A model generated the notes under the pieces. The model did not search any database. It saw only the letters and a list, made by a program, of their open reading frames with translations, and was not told where the DNA came from. From an uncultured bacterium (GTDB taxonomy: Bacteria; Patescibacteriota; Patescibacteriia; UBA1558; GWA2-36-10): a stretch of DNA of 14,068 bases. The stretch's first letter is position 1; every line of letters begins with the position of its first letter. Positions 1-6,868 of this stretch are shown here, piece after piece. The stretch lies in contig CAIRBL010000018.1 of assembly GCA_903876815.1 (NCBI GenBank), positions 1 through 14,068 of the forward strand, in the 5' to 3' direction. Position numbers and translations under genes: made by a program.

Positions 1-98
1 CTAAAGTTGTAGCTTACAAAGACTTTTTCATTTGGTATATGTCTTTTGGTATTATTAGAGATTAAATATACTTTAGGATTGTTTTTTTCTTTTACCAA
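1..98 (-). repeat. C-terminal 63-residue tandem repeat, second copy (cut by window edge)
   Basis: Residues 1890-1921 begin 'LVKEKNNPKVYLISNNTKR' and continue 'HIPNEKVFVSYNF', matching the preceding copy position by position. The copy is cut after 32 residues, so at least one more repeat or the protein end lies outside the window. Confidence 0.85.
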
Positions 99-3000
99 AG
101 AGTTCTCTGTAAAACTTGTACTAGCGTATCCCAAAGCTTCTCCTGTGGTGTATTGATCTAAATTGTCATAAACTTTGATATCTGACCATTTAAAGTTGTA
201 GCTTAAGAAGATAGCTTCATTAGGGATAGGTCTTTTAATATTGTTTTCTAATAAGTAAACTGTAGGATTATTCTTTACTTTAACTAAAAGATCTGTATTT
301 AAAGTACTCAAAGTGAAGTCTAAACGATTGTTTAATAAAGTATTAAACGTAAGTTTTAAATCATTTACTTTATCTTCATTTAAATCTATTAAGGCAAATT
401 GTCCTGGAGATAAGGTAATGGTAGAGTTGGCTACTGTTATTTGAGCTTTGAAGTTTACTAAGTCTAGATCTGTGACTTTAAGCTTGTAGGCAAGATTATT
501 AAAATTGAAGTTGACTTGAGAGTTGATGTACATTAAAAGATTTGTACTAGTTATTAGCTCAATGTCTTTTGTTTTATTCATCTCAATATGAATATCTGTT
601 TTGCCTTGACCTTGAGAAGGAATAATTGGTGATGAGCCTCCTCCACCTCCTGTTGGAGTAGACACTACTGCTTCTGCACCAAAGACTGCAAAGGTAGAAA
701 AGTGAGTAGTGGTACAAGTTAAGGTATTAGATGCAGTGTCTACTATACAATCTGTGAGAGCTTCCCAAGCTGTACTATTCCAATAGTACATAGTAAGACT
801 TGTTTCATCTAAACCACTAACTTCTTGATCTGTGTAATGAATAGTTAAAGTTAAAGCTTGGTCAAAAGTATCTAAAGTAGTATTCATATCTATGAAGGCT
901 GAAAAGTCATAAACATGATCTCCTAATACTTCTAGGTTATTAGGTGTACCTAGGGAAACAACTATTTCTTCTGCATTAAGTTGATTAACTTGAAACTCTA
1001 CATCTGCTTCTCCGTCAGTGTCAAAACCTGCAGGGATTTCTAAAGTAATATTGGATGTACCTGTCTCTAGGTTAAGAGTAGCACCTGTTGAAGTAGCCAC
1101 TGTTTCATTCATTGTTTCTTCTACGGTAGCGTCTCCTGTACATCCTAGGGTAGTAAAGTTGTTATCTGCACTAGTTGCAAGGTTTAGAGCTGTATCTTTA
1201 GACTTAACTCTGTAGTGGTAAGTAGTACAAGAAAGAAGATTGGTAAGGTTTACTGTATGGTTAGTTACTCTAGTTGAAGTATCTGCTTCTGTAGTAGAAC
1301 TAGCATAGTTAGTATTAAAGCCAAGGTCTACTATACTAGAAGCTGCTTCGTTAGTTGTCCAAGTGATAGAGCTGGAGGTTTCTGTTGGGGTGGCAAGGAT
1401 GGAGGTGATGGTAGGGGCGCTGCCATCACCAGTAGCAGCGCTAGTAGAAGTAGCATTACCTGCTCCATTACTATTTAAAGTAGATACTCTAAAATCATAG
1501 CTAGTACTTTCTGCCAGACCAGTAATACTAGTAGCCGTATTGGTAGAGACACCGTCAGCAAAAGTTGACCAAGAGCTGGCTGACGAAGTTTTGTATTCAA
1601 CTAAATAATCAGTGATAGCTGCTCCACCATTAGCTACCGGCGCTGTCCAGTCCAAATCTACTTGCGTAGCATTAGTAACTGTGGCACTTAAATCAGTTGG
1701 CAAACCTGGGTAGATGAGACCTAGTTGATTCTTGGTAGTTGTAGTCATTAGATTCGCCACTGTCTTTAAGCCTGCATAAGTCCAGTGATTAGCTCCGTCT
1801 GTACCAGTAGCTGTCGTTGTGTCTACTACATAAACATTTGCCTCCTCGCTTGCCACATCCGCCAAGGCTGTATTGATCGTTGGATAGCCTGAATTTGCTG
1901 GCATGGACTGAAATTGTGTCATGATAATAATCGCGCCTGGTAAATCAGCTTTGATATTATTGATATAAGTAGTTAAATTTGTTTTAAAGGTACTAATATT
2001 AGTGCCAGCAATACCGTCATTAATACCAATACTCATCCAAACCACCCATTTAGGATTTGCTGACAATTGAGTTTTAGCTGCGGCGGTACGTTGTAAAAAC
2101 TTGGTAAAATATGTACCGGCATAATTCCACTGGCTGACCTGTGAACCGCCATGACCAGTTTTAATCAAATGTATTTGTGAATTGTCAGGGAAAGCATTGG
2201 CTTCTGTGTTGTTTGCTAAGCCCAATTCTAAACCATGACTAGTGTTATAATAGCCCTCAAGGCCAGCATGATCACGCAAATTATTAGTGCCAATATCTAA
2301 ATTTTCAAATAAGAAATTACCAGAAGTTAATTCCAAAATTTGCACCGCCGAACGAGGCTCCACTTCATGGGAAGTCGCTGCTGCGTTAGAGCCTATACCG
2401 CCAGAATTACTTTCACCAGTAATCACAACCACTAAATCATCTATTGCGTCCACTGTAGCATTTGCTGTAGCTGAGGCAGTTCCTGCACCATAACTATTTA
2501 CAGCCGAGACTCTAAAATTATAGGTTGAACCATTTACTAATCCATTCACTATTGTCTTAGTATTTTGTGAACTACCATCAGCAAAAGTTGACCAAGTATC
2601 CGCTGAAGAAAGTTTATATTCTATTTGATAGTCACTAATTACTGCATAGCCATTACTAGCTGGCGCATCCCAGTTTAATAAAGCTTGCTTATTCATACCG
2701 GTAGCCGATAAACCAGTGACTTGTCCAGGAGAAATAGCTGTAGTCTTGGCACCATAAACGACAATGTTATCAAAAGTGCTAGCCGTTGCTGAAGTTTGTA
2801 AAAAAATTGGTTTGTTATCTACCACTATCGCTGTATTATGTGTACATTGCAAAGCACCATTTTTATATACTTCAAAACCACCAGAAATTATTTTCATTTT
2901 AAAAGTTGCACCCGACGTGGCTGTGCCGCATGTGGTTGACTCGGAAGAAACACCATCCCAAGACAAAGCTAAAACATTACCACCATGTTGAGCATATAAT

Positions 3001-5765
3001 AAATATGCTTTGGTGCCACTGGTACCAAATAAATAATCACCGTAACCGATCAAAGGATTGGAAGCGGTATTTATTACACCAGAAATTTCTAAATCTGTAG
3101 CCGAAAAACTGTCTTGAGAGATAAGAGCAGTACTTCCCCAAAAACCAGCTGAATAACTATCAGCAATTGAAAGAGTACCATTTTGTGTTACCTTGCCCGC
3201 TGTTCCGCCCTTACCCGTTGGATCTACTTCTTGCCATTTTAAAGTATTTATTGTAGTGCCAGTGAAATCATCGGTTAATTGATTAGCTAAAAGACTTGGT
3301 GTAATAGCATTAGAAGCAGATGAAGCTGCTGATGTGCCGATAGCATTGGTAGCGGTCACTGTAAAAGTATATTCTACACCATTAGTTAAGCCCGTCACAG
3401 TAATTGGTGAACTAGCGCCTGTGGCAGTAAAGCCACCCGGTGAAGATAAAACAGTGTAGCCTGTAATTGCTGATCCACCGTTATCTGCTGGTGCAGAAAA
3501 AGCAACAGAAGCTGTCGTATTGCCAGCAGTCGCTGTACCGATAGTCGGCGCATCTGGTGCCGTTGGCGCACCCGGAGTCTTAGTAGCTGTATCACTAGCA
3601 ATACTAGTGCCAAAAGCATTAACAGCTTTTACTCTAAAATCATAGCTAAGATCATTAGTAAGGCCTGTGACTGTCGCGGTAGTATTAGTTGAAGTGCCGT
3701 CAGCAAAAGTTGACCAAGTTGTTGGCTCGGAACTTAATTTATATTCTACTACATAATCAGTAATACTTGCTCCACCATCATCAGCTGGCGCTGTCCAAGA
3801 CAAAGATATTTGTGTATTACCTTTAGATGCTCCTAAGCCAGTAGGCGCATCTGGAGCAGTGGGACCAGCCACCGTAATGCCCCATTTGGTAGAAAGATAA
3901 TTTTCTACCAAAGCCCTATCTGTAGTACTTAATGTTGTACTATAAGCGATAACTTCAGCAATATCACCGTCCCAATAGCGTGCACCGCCATTGACCATAC
4001 CGATAGCAGAAGTAGTATTGGTCATGCTAGAAGACAACTCAAAAGCACCGATCCAAAATTCAGTCAAAGGCGAAAAATCATGCCCAGTGGAGCCAGGAAT
4101 AGATGTGCCGTTTCTATAAGCACTAGCATAATTACTTGTAGCTGAGCCTAATTTTGTAGTGCCATCTATACCATTTAACACGTGACCATTATTTGGAGAT
4201 GTGCCAGTGAAATCACCAATAATACCGGCGTAACCACTAAAAGTAGCATCATCAGATTTAGCGACTACAAATACTGTACGATAAGTAACCGCACTATCAA
4301 TATTTAGATAATCATCAGAAGAATCAAATCTCATGATAGAACGGCCATTTAAAACATTAGAGACTAATGTTGGCCGAACTGAGCCAGTGGCTGTACCATT
4401 TTTATTATTACCACTTTTGTCATTGATTTGCGAAATTAAACCTGAAGATTCGGTAATAGTCGCCGCATCAGAAGCATCAAGCCACAAAGCCAAATTATTA
4501 ATTGTTAACGGCACAGCTTGTCCAGGTATCGCATTAGCCACGGAACTTGGCGTGCTGGTGCCTATAGCATTGACAGTACTGACACGAAAATTATAAGTCA
4601 CATCATTTGTTAAGCTTGTCACTGTCGCTGTAGTGGCTGCTGATATGCCGTCATTAAAAACACTCCAAGTGCTTGGTTCAGAATTTAATTTATATTCCAC
4701 TAAATAATCTGTGATTGCTGACCCACCATTAGACACCGGTGCTGTCCAAGATAAAGACACTTGATTATTACCTGACACACCAGCTAATCCAGTTGGTGAT
4801 CCAGGTGCAGTAGGTACCATTGGTGTAGCGCTAGCGCTATCACTGGCGGAGCTTGTGCCGATGGCATTAACAGTACTAACACGAAAATTATATAAAAGAT
4901 CATTTGTGAGACTAGTCACTGTTGCCGTAGTATTAGTTGAAGTGCCGTCAGCAAAAGTTGTCCAAGTTGTGGGTTCGGAATCTAATTTGTACTCCACAAC
5001 ATAATCAGTAATCGCTGATCCACCATCAGAAGCTGGTGCTGTCCAAGATAAACTCACCTGCGTATTGCCAGCACTAGCAGACAGTGCTGTTGGTGCGCCA
5101 GGAGCTGTTGGTCCTGCTGCTGTGCCCGTCACTAAAACATCATCAAAAACACTAGCTGAAGCTGATGATTGTAAAAATACTTTTTCATCATCAATGGACA
5201 CCGCTGTATTTTGTGTACACTGCAAGGCACCATTTTTGTAAACTTCAAAACCACCAGCAATAATCTTCATTTTATAAGTAGCACCATCAGTGAAGGTGCC
5301 ACAAGCAAAATTACCATCTGGCATAGCGCCATTGTTCCACACTAAGGTATATATACTAGTCCCCACCATATCTAAGATGTAGGCTTTAGTGCCAGCGCTT
5401 TGAAAATTATAATCGCCGTAACCTAAAAGCTGATCAGAATTATTAGTCATCACTACGGAAATTTCTAAACCATTAGCATCAAAATTATCAGCTGAAATCA
5501 AAGCATTCGTCCCCCAGACGCTACCTACATAGCCATTGGCTGTAGTTAAGGTTCCATTTTGTTGAATATTGCCACTCGTACCACCGTCTCCAGCTGTGTC
5601 TATCTCAATCCATTTACCTGTATTAATAGTAGTGCCAGTAAAATCATCACTTAACAAAGTAGCAGCTTGTGCTTGAGGAATGTAAAAATTAAAACCTTGA
5701 AAGATGAGAGAAAAAATTAAAAAGATAAAAATATTTATCTTAAAAACTGCTATTAATTTTTTCAT
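1..5765 (-). CDS. Giant secreted multidomain surface protein (FN3 / LamG-like / SGNH hydrolase / C-terminal repeats), partial
   Basis: An uninterrupted frame of 1,921 codons runs off the left edge, so the C-terminus is missing. Residues 1-34 form a signal peptide: MKK start, hydrophobic core, cleavage probably after 'PQAQA'. Approximate modules follow: jelly-roll-like module A 36-213; FN3 216-314 and 316-412; LamG-like domain 416-630 ('LWLDASD', ending 'YLSTKWGI'); FN3 632-729 and 731-822; jelly-roll-like module B 824-1007, a duplicate of A; FN3 1011-1104; SGNH-hydrolase-like domain 1105-1349; FN3 1351-1447; a divergent FN3 1448-1541; a beta domain 1542-1695 ending 'THFSTFAVFG'; a Gly-rich linker; and 63-residue repeats from 1827. 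It is Thr/Ser/Ala-rich, as usual for exported adhesin-like proteins. No Shine-Dalgarno is visible; an in-frame ATG at 5786 would add seven residues (MSKILKT). I infer a cell-surface protein that binds, and perhaps deacylates, glycans. The domain calls are by eye; the substrate is unknown. Confidence 0.88.
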   Translation of the reverse strand, partial: MKKLIAVFKINIFIFLIFSLIFQGFNFYIPQAQAATLLSDDFTGTTINTGKWIEIDTAGDGGTSGNIQQNGTLTTANGYVGSVWGTNALISADNFDANGLEISVVMTNNSDQLLGYGDYNFQSAGTKAYILDMVGTSIYTLVWNNGAMPDGNFACGTFTDGATYKMKIIAGGFEVYKNGALQCTQNTAVSIDDEKVFLQSSASASVFDDVLVTGTAAGPTAPGAPTALSASAGNTQVSLSWTAPASDGGSAITDYVVEYKLDSEPTTWTTFADGTSTNTTATVTSLTNDLLYNFRVSTVNAIGTSSASDSASATPMVPTAPGSPTGLAGVSGNNQVSLSWTAPVSNGGSAITDYLVEYKLNSEPSTWSVFNDGISAATTATVTSLTNDVTYNFRVSTVNAIGTSTPSSVANAIPGQAVPLTINNLALWLDASDAATITESSGLISQINDKSGNNKNGTATGSVRPTLVSNVLNGRSIMRFDSSDDYLNIDSAVTYRTVFVVAKSDDATFSGYAGIIGDFTGTSPNNGHVLNGIDGTTKLGSATSNYASAYRNGTSIPGSTGHDFSPLTEFWIGAFELSSSMTNTTSAIGMVNGGARYWDGDIAEVIAYSTTLSTTDRALVENYLSTKWGITVAGPTAPDAPTGLGASKGNTQISLSWTAPADDGGASITDYVVEYKLSSEPTTWSTFADGTSTNTTATVTGLTNDLSYDFRVKAVNAFGTSIASDTATKTPGAPTAPDAPTIGTATAGNTTASVAFSAPADNGGSAITGYTVLSSPGGFTATGASSPITVTGLTNGVEYTFTVTATNAIGTSAASSASNAITPSLLANQLTDDFTGTTINTLKWQEVDPTGKGGTAGKVTQNGTLSIADSYSAGFWGSTALISQDSFSATDLEISGVINTASNPLIGYGDYLFGTSGTKAYLLYAQHGGNVLALSWDGVSSESTTCGTATSGATFKMKIISGGFEVYKNGALQCTHNTAIVVDNKPIFLQTSATASTFDNIVVYGAKTTAISPGQVTGLSATGMNKQALLNWDAPASNGYAVISDYQIEYKLSSADTWSTFADGSSQNTKTIVNGLVNGSTYNFRVSAVNSYGAGTASATANATVDAIDDLVVVITGESNSGGIGSNAAATSHEVEPRSAVQILELTSGNFLFENLDIGTNNLRDHAGLEGYYNTSHGLELGLANNTEANAFPDNSQIHLIKTGHGGSQVSQWNYAGTYFTKFLQRTAAAKTQLSANPKWVVWMSIGINDGIAGTNISTFKTNLTTYINNIKADLPGAIIIMTQFQSMPANSGYPTINTALADVASEEANVYVVDTTTATGTDGANHWTYAGLKTVANLMTTTTKNQLGLIYPGLPTDLSATVTNATQVDLDWTAPVANGGAAITDYLVEYKTSSASSWSTFADGVSTNTATSITGLAESTSYDFRVSTLNSNGAGNATSTSAATGDGSAPTITSILATPTETSSSITWTTNEAASSIVDLGFNTNYASSTTEADTSTRVTNHTVNLTNLLSCTTYHYRVKSKDTALNLATSADNNFTTLGCTGDATVEETMNETVATSTGATLNLETGTSNITLEIPAGFDTDGEADVEFQVNQLNAEEIVVSLGTPNNLEVLGDHVYDFSAFIDMNTTLDTFDQALTLTIHYTDQEVSGLDETSLTMYYWNSTAWEALTDCIVDTASNTLTCTTTHFSTFAVFGAEAVVSTPTGGGGGSSPIIPSQGQGKTDIHIEMNKTKDIELITSTNLLMYINSQVNFNFNNLAYKLKVTDLDLVNFKAQITVANSTITLSPGQFALIDLNEDKVNDLKLTFNTLLNNRLDFTLSTLNTDLLVKVKNNPTVYLLENNIKRPIPNEAIFLSYNFKWSDIKVYDNLDQYTTGEALGYASTSFTENSLVKEKNNPKVYLISNNTKRHIPNEKVFVSYNF
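99..287 (-). repeat. C-terminal 63-residue tandem repeat, first copy
   Basis: Residues 1827-1889 form one full unit: 'LVKVKNNPTVYLLENNIKR', then 'PIPNEAIFLSYNFKWSDI', then a 'LDQYTTGEALGY' segment. The period is exactly 189 bases. Similar 'VYLI..G.KRPIPN..VF.S.GFKWSDI' units are, to my knowledge, recurrent at the ends of exported Patescibacteria proteins. A cell-wall or surface anchoring role is inferred from their terminal position. Confidence 0.85.
1720..2453 (-). other. SGNH/GDSL-type esterase-like domain within the giant surface protein
   Basis: This is the only likely catalytic part of the giant protein. It begins with a buried strand leading to 'VVVITGESNSGG', giving a candidate nucleophile Ser1119 in a G-E-S-N-S block I resembling the GQSN motif of SASA-type acetylesterases. 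'KTGHGGSQVSQW' fits a block II glycine region. 'GIND' gives Asn1249 as the block III residue. 'DGANHWTYAG' gives Asp1323 and His1327 as the acid/base pair, with three residues between them where the family usually has two. FN3 modules flank the domain on both sides. Family knowledge suggests a carbohydrate O-acetylesterase or similar; the substrate cannot be read from the sequence. Confidence 0.7.
2745..3297 (-). repeat. Jelly-roll-like module, copy B
   Basis: This is the second copy of the module at 5127-5660, about 790 residues further along the same protein. It starts 'LTDDFTGTTINTLKWQEVD' and keeps both cysteine contexts ('TTCGTA' and 'GALQCTHN'). Similarity is visible in the DNA too, for example around 2850-2910 against 5221-5285, which points to internal duplication. 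It sits just before the FN3 that precedes the SGNH domain. Confidence 0.75.
3679..3712 (-). repeat. FN3-internal 34-base direct repeat, copy 1
   Basis: These 34 bases are identical to 4927-4960, 1,248 bases (416 codons) away in the same frame. Similarity continues beyond them over most of the FN3 module. They encode the 'TFADGTSTNTT' part of the third FN3 module. A shorter exact 19-base word inside this stretch also occurs at 1555-1573 and 2578-2596. Confidence 0.9.
3874..4512 (-). other. LamG-like (concanavalin-type) domain within the giant surface protein
   Basis: Residues of about 418-630 begin 'LALWLDASDAATIT', continue through 'ISQINDKSGN' and 'MRFDSSDDYL', and end 'VENYLSTKWGI'. This pattern is typical of LamG/concanavalin-like jelly-roll domains in bacterial surface proteins, which usually bind sugars or mediate adhesion. 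It lies between the second and third FN3 modules. Binding specificity cannot be inferred. Confidence 0.72.
4927..4960 (-). repeat. FN3-internal 34-base direct repeat, copy 2
   Basis: This is an exact copy of 3679-3712, located in the first FN3 module of the giant protein. Conservation at synonymous positions suggests recent duplication or gene conversion between FN3 modules rather than old divergence. Confidence 0.9.
5127..5660 (-). repeat. Jelly-roll-like module, copy A (N-terminal)
   Basis: This module follows the signal peptide directly and starts 'LLSDDFTGTTINTGKW'. It shares long stretches with copy B at 2745-3297: 'DDFTGTTINT.KW', 'GYGDY.F', 'GTKAY.L', 'KMKII.GGFEVYKNGALQCT'. Two cysteines, Cys155 and Cys183, recur in copy B and could form a disulfide. 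The fold resembles concanavalin-like lectin modules, but I assign it only by its beta-rich pattern. Confidence 0.75.
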
Positions 5766-5799
5766 TGTTTTTAAAATCTTACTCATAAATTTTAAATAT

Positions 5800-5826
5800 A
5801 AAAAACCATATATAAAAGTATATGGG
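5800..5826 (-). promoter_or_regulatory. Leader hairpin followed by U-tract, before the giant gene
   Basis: On the minus strand a 7-bp stem (CCATATA, six-base loop, TATATGG; 5825-5819 pairing with 5812-5806) is followed at once by six T (5805-5800). It has the form of an intrinsic terminator, but it lies downstream of the likely promoter at 5856-5865 and only 14-35 bases before the two candidate starts (5786, 5765). It could be an attenuator, a backup terminator for upstream readthrough, or chance in AT-rich DNA. The stem is AT-rich and of moderate strength. Confidence 0.45.
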
Positions 5827-5855
5827 TTTCGAGAACCTCTCAATTTATTAATAGT

Positions 5856-5865
5856 ATTATAACAT
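5856..5865 (-). promoter_or_regulatory. Extended -10 promoter for the giant surface gene
   Basis: The minus strand reads TG-T-TATAAT, a perfect extended -10 element. No good -35 is seen; the expected position overlaps the T-tract of the preceding terminator. Transcription would start near 5849, leaving a leader of about 63-84 bases that contains the hairpin at 5800-5826. Confidence 0.55.
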
Positions 5866-5873
5866 AATTTGAT

Positions 5874-5902
5874 AAAATAAAAAATAGCTATTGTTTAGCT
5901 AT
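5874..5902 (-). terminator. Intrinsic terminator overlapping the stop codon of the PAS gene
   Basis: On the minus strand a 7-bp perfect stem (ATAGCTA, loop AACAA, TAGCTAT) is followed by TTTTTATTTT. The TAA stop at 5897-5895 lies inside the hairpin. It should end the transcript of the 5895-6728 gene and separate it from the giant surface gene. Confidence 0.65.
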
Positions 5903-6728
5903 CTTTTCTCAACCAGCCCAAAACCCTGTAGCCTACAAACTTACCATCATGGTTAAAATTTGGTGTAAAAAATAAATCAGAATGAGTCAAATCACCACGC
6001 CCATCAATCCCCACATTATCTAAAATACGATAAGCCTGCTCTTTAGCCACAAAGTATTCAAATCTTTTTATAGTTTCTATTTTTTTATCTGCCGGTACAA
6101 AATCATAATAATGCGCACCAAGTCCAAGTTCTCGAGAAATACCAAAAATCTCCTCCACCGAATCACTCAAGGCCTTACAAACACCATCTTTATCTAATTC
6201 AAAATAAAAATCACACGAATTTTGGACAAATTTAGCATCTTCTTCTGATGCGTTATTCACTGCATCACTATCTTGCACTGTCACGGAAATCAGAACATAA
6301 GAATCCTGTTCTGTAGGTTGATATAATTTTAAAAGCACATTCACTGGTAATTTTTCACCGGTTTTTGTTTGATTATAAGTATCTAATTGTAAATAATGTT
6401 CAGAAGTCAAAATTGAATTTGGAGGCATTAATTTTTCTCCAATTTCTTTGGATAACGTCGTATCAATCTCAGTAAAATGCTTGCCAACCAGCTCATCGTG
6501 TCCATAACCCAAAATAGAGCAAGCCGAGTCACTTGCGTTAGTAATAACACCAAATTTATTGGCCACTAGCAAATAACATTTATTATTGTCTAATAATGAA
6601 ATATTACCGATTTGATTAATTTGACCGCATTTTTTACACTTGATTTCTAAAGTGGCCTGCAAAAAAATACCTTTTAACAAAAGTTTACCACAAGAGCATC
6701 TCTGCTCCTTTAAGAGAATGTTATCCAT
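5895..6728 (-). CDS. Com-like zinc finger protein with two PAS-like domains
   Basis: This is a 277-residue soluble protein with no signal peptide or membrane segment. Residues 10-38 form a four-cysteine zinc finger: Cys11 and Cys13 ('RCSCGKLLLKG'), then Cys31 and Cys34 ('LEIKCKKCGQIN'). The order and spacing resemble the phage Mu Com translational regulator family ('RC..C.KLL...IEIRCPRC'). Two PAS-like domains follow, about 48-155 ('ACSILGYGHDELVGKHFTEI' fits a PAS core) and 165-277 ('FYFELDKDGVCKALSDSVEE'). There is no histidine kinase, GGDEF, HTH or other output domain, and the length looks complete. I infer a sensor in which ligand or redox sensing by PAS controls nucleic-acid or protein binding by the finger. 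The ATG at 6728 has no Shine-Dalgarno. Its own promoter and terminator suggest a single-gene transcript. Confidence 0.85.
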   Translation of the reverse strand: MDNILLKEQRCSCGKLLLKGIFLQATLEIKCKKCGQINQIGNISLLDNNKCYLLVANKFGVITNASDSACSILGYGHDELVGKHFTEIDTTLSKEIGEKLMPPNSILTSEHYLQLDTYNQTKTGEKLPVNVLLKLYQPTEQDSYVLISVTVQDSDAVNNASEEDAKFVQNSCDFYFELDKDGVCKALSDSVEEIFGISRELGLGAHYYDFVPADKKIETIKRFEYFVAKEQAYRILDNVGIDGRGDLTHSDLFFTPNFNHDGKFVGYRVLGWLRKDS

Positions 6729-6746
6729 ATTAAAACCGAACTACTA

Positions 6747-6774
6747 AATATATATAAAAGTGATATGATAACAA
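6747..6774 (-). promoter_or_regulatory. Possible promoter for the Com-finger/PAS gene
   Basis: The minus strand has TTGTTA (6774-6769), a 16-base spacer, then TATATT (6752-6747). Transcription would start about a dozen bases before the ATG at 6728. The region is very AT-rich, so a chance match is possible; the strong terminator just upstream makes a separate promoter necessary. Confidence 0.4.
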
Positions 6775-6819
6775 AAATAATACTCTATTTATAGCAAAAA
6801 TTACCAAATAAAGCAATCC

Positions 6820-6851
6820 AAAAAACCGCGCCCAAAGCTTTGGGCGCGGTT
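6820..6851 (-). terminator. Strong intrinsic terminator after the 647-residue protein gene
   Basis: The 28 bases 6824-6851 are a perfect palindrome with 14-base arms and a GC-rich core (CCGCGCCC / GGGCGCGG), giving about a 12-bp stem with an AGCT loop. On the minus strand a run of six T overlaps the end of the stem. It lies 18 bases after the stop of the 6869-8812 gene. It is among the most GC-rich spots in the window. No T-run follows on the plus strand, so it acts leftward. Confidence 0.92.
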
Positions 6852-6868
6852 ATATAAATATATTGATT

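Noticed and set aside
3395..3619. A 74-codon minus-strand open frame
   Set aside because: It is out of frame within the fourth FN3 module of the giant protein, with Leu/Arg/Gln-rich low-complexity sequence and no start context.
1550..4965. Repeated 19-34 base words considered as a CRISPR array or recombination sites
   Set aside because: Spacing is irregular and in multiples of codons, and every copy lies in the same position of an FN3 module, so they are protein-domain repeats.
6824..6851. The 28-base perfect palindrome considered as an operator or phage attachment site
   Set aside because: Its position 18 bases after a stop codon and the T-run on the minus strand make an intrinsic terminator the simpler explanation.
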